Below, piece after piece: positions 17,887-26,061 of a stretch of 44,386 nucleotides of DNA. Source of the DNA: Deltaproteobacteria bacterium. GTDB lineage: Bacteria; Desulfobacterota; Syntrophia; Syntrophales; JAFGHS01. A model generated the notes under the pieces. That model ran no database searches, had not been told where the DNA came from, and was given only the letters and a program-made list of their open reading frames with translations. The DNA lies in NCBI GenBank assembly GCA_016928025.1, contig JAFGLN010000118.1:1-44386 (forward strand), given 5' to 3'. How positions within the stretch are numbered: the stretch's first letter is position 1; each line of letters begins with the position of its first letter. Made by a program: the position numbers and the translations under genes.

Positions 17887-17978
17887 TTTGAATATTAAGA
17901 ACAAATACTTGAGCAGTTTAATCAAGATGCAGGACTTTAACGTGATGAGAAAATTCGGGCCGGACGATTAAACCATCT

Positions 17979-18185
17979 TTAATCTTCGAAAATGAGTTTA
18001 TAGAACTGAGAGTCGACGTACTCTTCCCATTCATCGAGGTCATCGACCATGCCGGAAATGTCTTCCAAGCTGCCTCCGGTTAAACCCATTTCTTCCTCCT
18101 CAAGGATGAGTTCATCCTCCCAACTCTCTTCGTCGTCCCATTCGATACCTTCGAGGTCCTCGATTTTGATGCTGTTGGATGACAT
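17979..18185 (-). CDS. Small highly acidic protein, unknown function
   Basis: A 68-residue frame rich in Asp and Glu (for example EWDDEESWEDELILEEEEMG and DDLDEWEEYVD), with no cysteine, few basic residues and an aromatic C-terminus (QFYKLIFED). It lies 60 bases downstream of the radical SAM gene on the same strand and probably shares its transcript. GGAGG stands about 15 bases before the ATG, which is far for a ribosome binding site. I know no family. It could be a partner or substrate of the radical SAM enzyme, or a chance frame; the strong acidic bias argues for a real gene. Confidence 0.5.
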   Translation of the reverse strand: MSSNSIKIEDLEGIEWDDEESWEDELILEEEEMGLTGGSLEDISGMVDDLDEWEEYVDSQFYKLIFED

Positions 18186-18245
18186 ACGCCGACGTCCATA
18201 CCTCCGCTAAACTTTTTCCCTATATACACACAGGACAGAGGAAAT

Positions 18246-19259
18246 TCAACCTTCATCTTTAAAGCCGTCGAAATCAAAGGGGTCATTCCGGTTAAAATCG
18301 GGAGCGCAGGTTCGCTCATCCACGGTCTGAATAAACAGATTATCAAAGCCCAGGTCCATGGCATAATTGACGACGGCGTCATATTCCCTTTGCGTCACAC
18401 GGTGGCCCAGAAAAGGATGATCGCGCACTGAGGGGATCGGGGTGTATTGGGACATGATGCAGAGGGACGCCTCCAGGGAGATATGGTCTTTAATCAGGTC
18501 CAGCACGGCGAAGCTGTTTTCCGTCCTCCCCGGAAGCACCAGGTGGCGGATCATGACCCCTCTTTTCCCAATACCCTGTGCATCCGTTTCCAGGCGCCCT
18601 TCATCCCCCGCCTGCCTGACCATTTCCTGAATGGATGCCATGGCATTTTTCACATAATCACCCACACCGGAAAACATCATTCCATCCCCGTCACGCCCAT
18701 ATTTAAAATCGGGCAGATAAATCTCCACCATGCCGTCCAACCGTTTGATAACCTCGGGGTTCTCATATCCGCCGCAATTATAAACGAAAGGAATGGTGAG
18801 TCCTTCCCTCCGCGCAATCCGGAGGGCGTCCATGATTCCGGGAACCTGAGGCGTCGGTGTGACGAGCTCCACATTGTGACAGCCCATTTCCTGTATGTTC
18901 AGCATGATTCGGGCGAAATCGACAGGATTAAGAACGGTACCTTTTGCCTTATGACTGATCTGATAATTCTGGCAGTAAATACATTTTAAGTTGCAGGAAG
19001 AGAGAAAAACCATCCCGGCACCCCGCGTGCCGGAAAGGGGGGGCTCTTCGCCATGGTGGGCCAGGCAGCAATCCATGAGAATGGCATCGGACAGGCCGCA
19101 GATCCCTATTTCGCCAGACGTCCGGTCAACACGGCATTTTTGGGGACACAATTCACAGCGTTTGAGCATACCGTACAAACACTGCACATTCTTATCAAAA
19201 TGATCCTTCACGAATTCATAACCGTTAATTAACAGAACATCGCAATGCGCGATAAACAT
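18246..19259 (-). CDS. Radical SAM protein, PflX/COG1313-like (putative pyruvate-formate-lyase-activating type)
   Basis: A 337-residue protein with two cysteine regions. The N-terminal one is CELCPQKCRVDRTSGEIGIC (about 36-54), typical of COG1313 proteins and likely a second metal site. The radical SAM cluster motif CX3CX2C lies in SSCNLKCIYCQNYQIS at about residues 89-96. It then shows a TIM-barrel pattern (VELVTPTPQVPGIMDALRIA, FVYNCGGYE, IYLPDFKYG, RHLVLPGR). These proteins resemble glycyl-radical-enzyme activases, but their targets are unknown and no glycyl radical enzyme is nearby. The gene follows the patatin gene and precedes the small acidic protein gene on the same strand. Confidence 0.88.
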   Translation of the reverse strand: MFIAHCDVLLINGYEFVKDHFDKNVQCLYGMLKRCELCPQKCRVDRTSGEIGICGLSDAILMDCCLAHHGEEPPLSGTRGAGMVFLSSCNLKCIYCQNYQISHKAKGTVLNPVDFARIMLNIQEMGCHNVELVTPTPQVPGIMDALRIARREGLTIPFVYNCGGYENPEVIKRLDGMVEIYLPDFKYGRDGDGMMFSGVGDYVKNAMASIQEMVRQAGDEGRLETDAQGIGKRGVMIRHLVLPGRTENSFAVLDLIKDHISLEASLCIMSQYTPIPSVRDHPFLGHRVTQREYDAVVNYAMDLGFDNLFIQTVDERTCAPDFNRNDPFDFDGFKDEG

Positions 19260-19363
19260 CCCTTATGGATCAAATTTCTTTAACTGCTCCTTGTTACCCG
19301 TCACATCTGATTTTCATGCCTGAGGGTATCCTGCAAAAACATGGGGCTGATGCCGCAGGGGTC

Positions 19364-20434
19364 TTACATCTTCTCTACCACATCTCTGATCCGGCCGCTT
19401 TCCACCAGTTCAACGAACTGTTCGCCCAGCGGTTCGGCCATGTCAGCGGCCTTGCGCCAATTTTTGATCCTTAAATCAGGGTCTTTGAGATAGGTCCGAA
19501 AATCCTCCCGGTCCGGTACTTTCGCATTCGGCAGCCGCCCGACAAAGGCGTCCGTCGGATATACCATGACGACATTGTCCAGCGCTTCAGGAGACGGTTT
19601 GCGTGATTTAAAGCGCTTATCGAACCATCCGGGAATAATTCTTTCCTGATGGTGAAAAAACAGGGTCATCTCCTCATCCCGCGCATTAAAGCGGTGGCAT
19701 AAATTATAATCGATCAGGCCGCCGTCCCGATAATTACCGACGGGCGCGCCGTAAATATTCCGGACGCCGGCCACATAGATGGGCATGGCGCCCGAAGCGA
19801 CAACGGCATATTTGAAATTAATTTCGTTCAGAGGAACGCACCGCCCCTTGAAAGTGTCTGTATTTAAACAAAAGTAAGGAGGCTTCGTTCCGTTATAGAA
19901 AACCACCCTTTCGGCAAGATGATGGATTTGCGACCGGCTGATCATATTAAGGAGATAAAAAATCCCGACACCCGTCATTTGTGTGAATTTCGCATCCGAA
20001 GCCAGAATATGCCTGGCTCTTGCCGTGATGATGGCCAGACGGTAATTCTTATGGTGCAGGGCAAAAGGCAGGGCGTCGTCTTCGAGGTAGGTATCGACGA
20101 TATCCTGCAGAGACTGCAAAACCCTTTGGGGCGTATCTTTTTTTTGGTAAGAGGTATTAATGTATGTATCCATGAGGGCCCGGTAGCTCTTTCCCGGTTC
20201 CGGCTGCGGCCAAGCCGCAAAACGCCAGGCCCCGGCGGAAGCGCCGACAAGGAGCACTGGCCCTCCGTTGCCGAGGAGGCCGCTTTTCAACAGCGTCAAA
20301 TCAAAGCCGCTCGCAACAAGCCATTTCGGACCACCTGCAGGCGCGAAATAGGTCGTAATGCCATTCCAGTCGAATCCGCCGTCTTTGATAATCCGATAAG
20401 CTTTTTCTCCCGCCTTTACATGGATGTCGATCAT
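19364..20434 (-). CDS. Patatin-like phospholipase
   Basis: Patatins are lipid acyl hydrolases with a Ser-Asp dyad. This protein (356 residues from the chosen ATG) has an oxyanion-type Gly stretch in YFAPAGGPKWLV, the nucleophile elbow GASAG with Ser66, and the catalytic Asp in NYRDGGLIDYN. No signal peptide or membrane segment is evident, so it probably acts in the cytoplasm or on the inner membrane surface. GGAGAATTGGG precedes the ATG at 20434; an in-frame GTG 12 codons upstream (20470) is possible but adds unlike sequence. It sits 104 bases upstream of the radical SAM gene. Confidence 0.85.
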   Translation of the reverse strand: MIDIHVKAGEKAYRIIKDGGFDWNGITTYFAPAGGPKWLVASGFDLTLLKSGLLGNGGPVLLVGASAGAWRFAAWPQPEPGKSYRALMDTYINTSYQKKDTPQRVLQSLQDIVDTYLEDDALPFALHHKNYRLAIITARARHILASDAKFTQMTGVGIFYLLNMISRSQIHHLAERVVFYNGTKPPYFCLNTDTFKGRCVPLNEINFKYAVVASGAMPIYVAGVRNIYGAPVGNYRDGGLIDYNLCHRFNARDEEMTLFFHHQERIIPGWFDKRFKSRKPSPEALDNVVMVYPTDAFVGRLPNAKVPDREDFRTYLKDPDLRIKNWRKAADMAEPLGEQFVELVESGRIRDVVEKM

Positions 20435-20716
20435 CAACCCAATTCTCCAACAACCGAATGAACCATACACCCCATCAAAAAATTCATCGGCCGTAAAGCC
20501 TGTTATCTGAACCTGTTACATCAGTTTTCTTTTTAAAACGGCATTATCTAACAGACAAGCGAAAAGTTATCAAGATATATGAACGATTTTTAACGATTGT
20601 CATCAATAACGCCACATGATATGAGAAATTCCTGTCAATTACTTAAATGAGATGGGGCATGTAATGATCGTTGCACATCGCAAAACCTTATAAATTCGCA
20701 TCGTACCGGACAGGCT

Positions 20717-21715
20717 ATGACACAGAAAAACAAAATCATATTTTCCGTCATCCTCCTTTTTATGATCATTTTTTTGGGCACCTTGGGTTATCGTTTCATC
20801 GAAGGCTGGAATCTTCTGGAATCATTTTACGCGACCATCGTTACCCTCACTACCGTCGGATACGGCGATTTTTATCCGCATACCCAAAACGGCCGGATAT
20901 TTACCATCATCCTCGTTGTTTTCGGCGTCGGCGCCATGCTTTATACGATTGTGCTGGTGGCGGAGAGTTTTGTTGAAGGGCAGTTAAAAACTTTTATGGG
21001 AAGGGATAAATTAAAAAAAATGATCGACAAGATGAACAATCACTACATCATTTGCGGCTGTGGACGGATCGGCTACCTCATCGGCAAAGAACTGAAGGCG
21101 GATAACGTCGATTTCGTCGTCATTGAAAACGATCCGGAGATCATGCAGAAAATCGAAGATGCCGGATTTGTTTACTACCAGGGCGATGCCACACAGGATA
21201 ATACGCTCATAAGCGCCGGCATTAAAAGAGCGAAGGGTATTGTCTGTGTTCTTCCCACGGACGCCCAAAATATTTATGTTATTCTGACGGCAAAAGAACT
21301 TAATCCAAACCTTTATATTCTTTCCCGGGCGGAAGAAGAAGAATCCGAACACCGGCTGGTTCGGGCAGGGGCGGACCGCGTCATGTCTCCCTATACGCAG
21401 GGAGGCGTAAGAATGGCCATGGCCATCCTGAGGCCGGCCATGCTCGATTTTATTGAAATTTCCACGAGGCGACAAAGTCTCGAATTAAGGATGGAGGAAA
21501 TCGAGGTCTGTCAAAAATCGCAGATTATCGGCAAGTCTCTGGAGGAATCGGCCATCCGAAACAAATATGGTCTTATTATCATCGCCGTCAAGAAAAAATC
21601 GGCCAAGATGATTTTTAATCCCCCGGCAAATTACATGATCGAGGAAGGAGACAATCTGATTGCCATGGGAGAAGAAGACAACATCCAAAATTTTACAAAA
21701 GTTTGTGTTGAATAA
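20717..21715 (+). CDS. Two-TM potassium channel with RCK (TrkA-N/TrkA-C) domains
   Basis: An MthK-like K+ channel of the inner membrane. The 332-residue protein has TM1 (about residues 7-25), a pore helix, the selectivity filter TTVGYGD at 45-51, TM2 (about 61-83), then a cytoplasmic RCK domain with the nucleotide-binding turn GCGRIG (114-119) and Asp/Glu-terminated second strand (VVIEND), and a TrkA-C domain from about residue 250 (RQSLELRMEEIEVCQKSQII, then NYMIEEGDNLIAMG). Gating is probably by Ca2+ or a nucleotide. It is a single-gene unit. Confidence 0.95.
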   Translation: MTQKNKIIFSVILLFMIIFLGTLGYRFIEGWNLLESFYATIVTLTTVGYGDFYPHTQNGRIFTIILVVFGVGAMLYTIVLVAESFVEGQLKTFMGRDKLKKMIDKMNNHYIICGCGRIGYLIGKELKADNVDFVVIENDPEIMQKIEDAGFVYYQGDATQDNTLISAGIKRAKGIVCVLPTDAQNIYVILTAKELNPNLYILSRAEEEESEHRLVRAGADRVMSPYTQGGVRMAMAILRPAMLDFIEISTRRQSLELRMEEIEVCQKSQIIGKSLEESAIRNKYGLIIIAVKKKSAKMIFNPPANYMIEEGDNLIAMGEEDNIQNFTKVCVE

Positions 21716-21886
21716 GCTCATTGAAATCACGCAACCACCATATGCATAGCTGTTTTATTGCATTATCTCATTGCACAATGTCAAAACCATAAAATCATAA
21801 ACCAGTTTCGATAGGCAAACATAATAATAAACAGGAACTCAATCCTCGTCATAAGTTACAACATACTTAAGATCAAGCAATAGGCC

Positions 21887-21923
21887 TTGACACAGCGTTT
21901 CGTGTTTTGTAAAGTGAAACACG
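21887..21923 (+). promoter_or_regulatory. proA-nadD promoter with overlapping inverted repeat
   Basis: TTGACA at 21887-21892 and TAAAGT at 21910-21915 are separated by 17 bases. A perfect inverted repeat, CGTGTTT (21901-21907) and AAACACG (21917-21923), brackets the -10 element and could be an operator. The start codon is 46 bases downstream. Confidence 0.6.
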
Positions 21924-21961
21924 CTTAACTACTTAATAAAACAATATCATGGGAAACTTAC

Positions 21962-23218
21962 ATGGACATAAAATCACAGGTACTGAATATTGCCGGAAAA
22001 GCGAGAGGCGCAGCCAATTCCCTCGCACGTTTATCGTCCGACATCAAAAACGGGGCCCTCAAAACCATGGCGGATGCGCTGGTTGATCAGAGCGGCCATT
22101 TGATTGAAGTCAACGCCAAAGACCTTGAACAGGCGGAAAAATTGGGCCTTTCCAGGGCCATGATCGACCGGCTCGTCCTCAATGAAAAAACAATCGCCGG
22201 TATTGCGAAGGGTTTGCTGGATGTTGCCGCCCTGCCCGATCCCGTGGGTGCCGTCGCCAAAATGTGGCGCCGTCCGAACGGTCTGCTCGTGGGCAGAATG
22301 CGCATTCCCCTGGGTGTCATCGGCTTCATCTACGAATCGCGCCCGAACGTAACAGCGGACGCGGCGGCCCTTTGTTTGAAATCAGGCAATGCCGTGATTT
22401 TGCGCGGCGGATCGGAAGCCATTCACTCCAACCGGGCCATTGTACAGGTATTACAGGAAGCCCTGCAAAAAACACATATCCCCGAGGCGGCCATTCAATT
22501 GATTCAGACAACGGACCGTCAGGCAGTCCATGAGATGCTCCAACTGGATGAATACATCGACCTGATCATTCCCCGGGGGGGTGAAGACCTGATTCGGGCC
22601 GTGGTGAAGGACTCCAAGATCCCCGTTATCAAGCACTACAAGGGGGTTTGCCACATCTTTGTGGATGCCGACGCCGATCCGGAGATGGCCTATACGATTT
22701 GCATGAACGCCAAGGTTCAGCGCCCCGGTGTCTGCAACGCCATGGAAACCCTGTTGATCCATAAGAATATCGCGAAGGAATTCCTGCCCACCATGGCGGA
22801 GAGATTTCAGGAAGCCGGCGTTACCCTCAAAGGCTGTGAAAAGGCGCGAAAAATCGTCCCCGGCATGGAGCCGGCGAACGAAGATGACTGGTATGCGGAA
22901 TATCTTGATCTGGTCCTTGCCATTCGCATCGTAGACTCCATAGACGAAGCCATAACCCACATTGAACAGTATGGTTCACTCCATACGGAATCGATCATCA
23001 CGAAAGATTACGCGAACGCACAGCGCTTTTTAAACGAGGTTAATTCATCCACCGTCCTGGTCAACGCCTCAACGCGCTTCAGCGACGGATTTGAACTGGG
23101 TCTCGGCGCCGAAATCGGCATCAGCACGACAAAACTCCATGCCTTCGGACCCATGGGGCTCGAAGAGCTGACAACCACCAAATTTATCATTTACGGAAAC
23201 GGACAGGTGAGAACATGA
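21962..23218 (+). CDS. proA: Glutamate-5-semialdehyde dehydrogenase (gamma-glutamyl phosphate reductase)
   Basis: ProA reduces gamma-glutamyl phosphate to glutamate semialdehyde in proline synthesis. The 418-residue protein is full length, with the aldehyde dehydrogenase superfamily fold: [46 protein letters not shown], the catalytic Cys258 in [13 protein letters not shown], and the C-terminal [20 protein letters not shown]. proB is not adjacent. Its stop overlaps the nadD start by 4 bases, so the two are translationally coupled. Confidence 0.97.
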   Translation: MDIKSQVLNIAGKARGAANSLARLSSDIKNGALKTMADALVDQSGHLIEVNAKDLEQAEKLGLSRAMIDRLVLNEKTIAGIAKGLLDVAALPDPVGAVAKMWRRPNGLLVGRMRIPLGVIGFIYESRPNVTADAAALCLKSGNAVILRGGSEAIHSNRAIVQVLQEALQKTHIPEAAIQLIQTTDRQAVHEMLQLDEYIDLIIPRGGEDLIRAVVKDSKIPVIKHYKGVCHIFVDADADPEMAYTICMNAKVQRPGVCNAMETLLIHKNIAKEFLPTMAERFQEAGVTLKGCEKARKIVPGMEPANEDDWYAEYLDLVLAIRIVDSIDEAITHIEQYGSLHTESIITKDYANAQRFLNEVNSSTVLVNASTRFSDGFELGLGAEIGISTTKLHAFGPMGLEELTTTKFIIYGNGQVRT

Positions 23219-23862
23219 AATGGGGACTGTTGGGAGGGACATTCGATCCCATCCACTTCGGACATCTGCGATGCGCTGTGGAGATTCTGGAGATATTCGA
23301 TCTGAACAGAATCGTTTTCATTCCGGCCACAAAGCCGCCGCATAAATTGGATGCAAAAATCACGTCATTTTCTCACCGTGAACAGATGATCAGGGCCGCC
23401 ATTGAGGACAATCCGTCCTTTTCCTTCTCCGATGTTGAAAATCAGCGCCAGGGCGTGTCCTATTCGGTCGACACGGTGGATTACTTTCTGGAAAAGTATC
23501 TGGATAATCTGGAGCTGTATTTCATCCTCGGACAGGATGCCTTCCACGCCATTCACACCTGGAAGGACTGGCAGAGGCTTTTGACACTCTGCAACATTAT
23601 CGTCATGACCCGCCCGGGATATGAAAACAAGGGACTTTCCGGAATCGTTCCGGAGGATTTCGCGGCCCGGTTTGAATACGACGACAAGGTGAACGGCCTG
23701 CGAGGCCCCACGGGACATTATATCTATTTCACGGGCGTCACGTTTCTGGACATTTCATCCAGCAAAATACGGCAATGGACCAATGAAGGAAAATCGATCA
23801 AATACCTCACACCCAGTGTCGTCAGGCATTACATCCACAAGAACAAGCTGTATCAGGATTGA
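23215..23862 (+). CDS. nadD: Nicotinate-nucleotide adenylyltransferase
   Basis: NadD transfers AMP from ATP to nicotinate mononucleotide in NAD synthesis. The 215-residue protein has the nucleotidyltransferase signature [11 protein letters not shown] at residues 7-17, [26 protein letters not shown] and the second motif SSSKIRQW near residue 181. It overlaps proA by ATGA, an order (proA-nadD) seen in many deltaproteobacteria. Together with nadA in this window it covers two steps of de novo NAD synthesis. Confidence 0.97.
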   Translation: MKWGLLGGTFDPIHFGHLRCAVEILEIFDLNRIVFIPATKPPHKLDAKITSFSHREQMIRAAIEDNPSFSFSDVENQRQGVSYSVDTVDYFLEKYLDNLELYFILGQDAFHAIHTWKDWQRLLTLCNIIVMTRPGYENKGLSGIVPEDFAARFEYDDKVNGLRGPTGHYIYFTGVTFLDISSSKIRQWTNEGKSIKYLTPSVVRHYIHKNKLYQD

Positions 23863-23890
23863 TATCGCCCTGTGGCCGGCATTGATTTTG

Positions 23891-24082
23891 TCAAAGAATC
23901 TCTTTGACTCTGCCTACTTCTCCGCTTTCCAGGCGTACCTTGATACCGTGCGGATGGGAATCCGATTTTGTCAGGATAGCCTGTACAACCCCTTCCGTAA
24001 GTCTGCCCGTGCGCTGATCCCGCTTCCGCACAACCTTTACATGGGCGCCGATTTTGATGTTCGTACGATGAGTTCCGTCCAT
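23891..24082 (-). CDS. ywbE: YwbE family protein
   Basis: The 63-residue protein matches the YwbE family (DUF2196), small conserved proteins of unknown function with a KOW-like beta fold. It reads MDGTHRTNIKIGAHVKVV, RKRDQRTGRLTEGVV and HPHGIKVRLESGEVGRVKEI, nearly the full family consensus. It starts 14 bases after the arsC stop on the same strand and probably ends the arsenic-type operon, which gives no clear role for it. Confidence 0.88.
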   Translation of the reverse strand: MDGTHRTNIKIGAHVKVVRKRDQRTGRLTEGVVQAILTKSDSHPHGIKVRLESGEVGRVKEIL

Positions 24083-24096
24083 TCAGCCACAATTTA

Positions 24097-24540
24097 TTAA
24101 TCGGATAGACCAGTTCCAATGAACTCCGTCTCGATCCACGCCCTGATTTCGTCGCGGATGCGGCGGATTTCCGTCAGGATTTCTTCATCCGGTCCAGTGA
24201 GGAGAGAAGGATTGTCAAACCCCTTGTGGATCATTTTATGCGCTCCCGGAATGTAGGGACAGGCCTCCCGCGCCTGGTCGCAGAGGGTGACGACAAAATC
24301 GAAACCGATATTCGCCACAGCCGAGACACGCTTGGGTTTATGGCCACTGATATCCACCCCGATCTCGGCCATCGCTTTCACGCAAAAGGGGTTCAGGATA
24401 CCGGGCTCCGTTCCCGCGCTGAAGACTTCAAAGGCATCGCCGTAGAACGCCCGCAGCAGTCCTTCCGCCATCTGTGAACGGGCAATGTTATGGGTGCAGA
24501 TGAATAAAACCCGTTTTCTTTTTACAGGTATCGCCGTCAT
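24097..24540 (-). CDS. arsC: Arsenate reductase, thioredoxin-coupled (LMW-PTPase fold)
   Basis: Reduces arsenate to arsenite in the cytoplasm. The 147-residue protein has the phosphatase-type P-loop CTHNIAR (Cys15, Arg21, CX5R). The redox pair Cys87 and Cys94 (TLCDQAREACPYIPG) has the same seven-residue spacing as Cys82/Cys89 of Staphylococcus aureus ArsC. The usual P-loop CTGNSCR reads CTHNIAR here, so the extra cysteine of that loop is Ala. It follows arsM by 20 bases and precedes ywbE. An LMW protein-tyrosine phosphatase role is less likely because of the Cys triad. Confidence 0.92.
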   Translation of the reverse strand: MTAIPVKRKRVLFICTHNIARSQMAEGLLRAFYGDAFEVFSAGTEPGILNPFCVKAMAEIGVDISGHKPKRVSAVANIGFDFVVTLCDQAREACPYIPGAHKMIHKGFDNPSLLTGPDEEILTEIRRIRDEIRAWIETEFIGTGLSD

Positions 24541-24560
24541 AAATTATCCTTTTATCTTCT

Positions 24561-25391
24561 TTAGAGAGGTTTAACGGCATAAACCTTGATGCTCGCAACA
24601 GCCGCAGAAAACGTCTCTACCTTATCTTTCATCATGCCCGGATCTGAAGCAGCTTCCTTCACCGCTGGATGGCCGACAAACTCATTTACAAAAAAAATCG
24701 ACTCATCGATTATTTTAACGTCCTGAAATCCTGCCTTGGCGACAGCGTCGAGGTAATCGGCTTTCATGACAGCCCCGGCAATGCATCCAATATAGGCCTG
24801 AATCGAATTTCTTAAGGCATCCGGCAGTTCGGCCAGCAGGACCATGTCCGAAACCATGATTCTTCCACCTGGTTTGAGAACGCGGTAAGCCTCCTGAAAA
24901 ACCCTCTCCTTGTCAGGCGACAGGTTAATCACGCAGTTGGAAATGATGATGTCCGCCGTATTATCGGCAACGGGGAGATTTTCAATTTCCCCCAAACGAA
25001 ATTCGACTTGGTCGTAATTTCCCTTCGCCGCGTTTTCCCTCGCCCTGTCGAGCATCTGGGGCGTCATGTCCACGCCGATGACCTGGCCTGTTTTTCCGAC
25101 CCTTTGTGCGGCCAGAAAACTGTCAAATCCCGCGCCGGAGCCCAGATCAATCACGGTTTCCCCTTCTTTGAGCGTGGCCAGGGCAACGGGATTCCCGCAT
25201 CCCAGGCCGAGGTTGGCGCCTTCCGGAACGGCTTCCATTTCTTCGGTGCTGTAGCCAATCTTCCGGCTGATGTCCTCCGCAACGGCTCCGCCGCCACAGC
25301 AAGACGACCGGGAACCGCAACACGATCCCGACGTTTCGGCAATCCTGCCGTAATTGTCCCTGACAACTTTTTTAATTTCTCCCTGCAGCAT
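24561..25391 (-). CDS. arsM: Arsenite S-adenosylmethionine methyltransferase ArsM
   Basis: ArsM methylates arsenite using SAM, giving methylated and volatile arsenic species. The 276-residue protein has the SAM motif [15 protein letters not shown] (about 81-95) and the three conserved arsenic-binding cysteines: Cys65 (GLGCGNP), Cys153 ([12 protein letters not shown]) and Cys203 (YIGCIAGA). Two extra CC pairs near the N-terminus ([15 protein letters not shown]) may help capture As(III). GGAGGA precedes the ATG. It lies between the AbrB-like gene and arsC in the same orientation. No arsenite efflux gene is present in the window. Confidence 0.95.
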   Translation of the reverse strand: MLQGEIKKVVRDNYGRIAETSGSCCGSRSSCCGGGAVAEDISRKIGYSTEEMEAVPEGANLGLGCGNPVALATLKEGETVIDLGSGAGFDSFLAAQRVGKTGQVIGVDMTPQMLDRARENAAKGNYDQVEFRLGEIENLPVADNTADIIISNCVINLSPDKERVFQEAYRVLKPGGRIMVSDMVLLAELPDALRNSIQAYIGCIAGAVMKADYLDAVAKAGFQDVKIIDESIFFVNEFVGHPAVKEAASDPGMMKDKVETFSAAVASIKVYAVKPL

Positions 25392-25487
25392 TTTTCATTC
25401 CTCCAAATGTTTTCAGCCTCCGGACTACAGGCATGGGGTATGCGACTCTTACCGCGTGAATGAAAACTCGATGCATAACTCATTCAT

Positions 25488-25522
25488 CCTTGAACCTTTC
25501 ACCTTGTACCTTGCATCTTTAC
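25488..25522. repeat. Degenerate heptad repeat array (5 units)
   Basis: Consecutive units read CCTTGAA, CCTTTCA, CCTTGTA, CCTTGCA, TCTTTAC and end at the stop codon of the AbrB-like gene. This is the clearest of the heptad arrays and the same class, on the other strand, as the array between nadA and larE. Confidence 0.65.
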
Positions 25523-25794
25523 CCCACATCCCGCATAACGGGTCCGAGAAATTCCTTAACCTGCAACGCCAGAGCTTCAGCTTTAATCAGCGCCAGGCAG
25601 CAAACCTCACCATCCTTGTCCCAACTGATGACGGCCAATTTATCTCCCGCTTTGATGCCCGCGCGGTCGCGCAGCTCCTTGGGAAGCACCATCTGCCCCC
25701 GGTCATCAATGCTGATCAGAGATTCCACTCGGCAACAGCTCTTATCAGTACCGGCGGCAGAACAAATCGTTTCATTCTTATTCGCCTTTGCCAT
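25519..25794 (-). CDS. Cys-rich AbrB/SpoVT-type protein heading the arsenic cluster
   Basis: The 91-residue protein has a SpoVT-AbrB swapped-hairpin DNA-binding domain (ISIDDRGQMVLPKELRDRAG, then IKAGDKLAVISWD; about residues 28-70). It is framed by cysteines: Cys11, the pair Cys20-Cys21 and the pair Cys65-Cys66 in GEVCCLALI. I recall near-identical proteins annotated as HgcAB-associated (mercury methylation neighbourhoods), but hgcA and hgcB are not here. A thiol-metal-sensing regulator of arsM-arsC is the natural inference. AAGGAGGT lies eight bases before the ATG. Confidence 0.8.
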   Translation of the reverse strand: MAKANKNETICSAAGTDKSCCRVESLISIDDRGQMVLPKELRDRAGIKAGDKLAVISWDKDGEVCCLALIKAEALALQVKEFLGPVMRDVG

Positions 25795-25816
25795 TCCCCG
25801 ACCTCCTTATATCAAT

Positions 25817-25876
25817 TCTGATTAATCAGACATGTCAGTTGATTCTGAATATAATGACGGACGTTCTGTTTGTCAA
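25817..25876 (-). promoter_or_regulatory. Promoter and palindrome of the AbrB-arsM-arsC-ywbE operon
   Basis: On the minus strand TTGACA (25871-25876) and TATATT (25848-25853) are spaced by 17 bases. Just downstream, a perfect 14-base palindrome TCTGATTAATCAGA (25817-25830) lies between the probable transcription start and the ribosome binding site, a good position for repressor binding. Which protein binds it is unknown; the AbrB-like protein is the simplest candidate. Confidence 0.7.
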
Positions 25877-25994
25877 GAGGGAAAGTGAATTGATTATAAT
25901 TCAATGGATTTTAATGGTTATAGACGTACAGGCATCGATTGCCTTTGCTGTGATAATATTTGAAGAAACAACAAAATGGATAAAAAATTTGGTA

Positions 25995-26043
25995 ATGGAT
26001 TCCTTTCCGGCATCTCTATCGCAAGTGCCAGAAAGGGATCCAT
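25995..26043 (-). terminator. Terminator of the TRAP/acyl-CoA synthetase operon
   Basis: Arms of 18 bases (25995-26012 and 26026-26043, two mismatches, core CCTTTC) form a strong stem-loop 19 bases after the last acyl-CoA synthetase stop. On the minus strand it is followed by ACCAAA and six T. A second copy of ATGGAT within ACAAAATGGAT at 25971-25981 can pair instead with ATCCATTTTGT at 26038-26048, so two folds compete. Confidence 0.65.
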
Positions 26044-26061
26044 TTTGTAAGAGCTAAGAAT

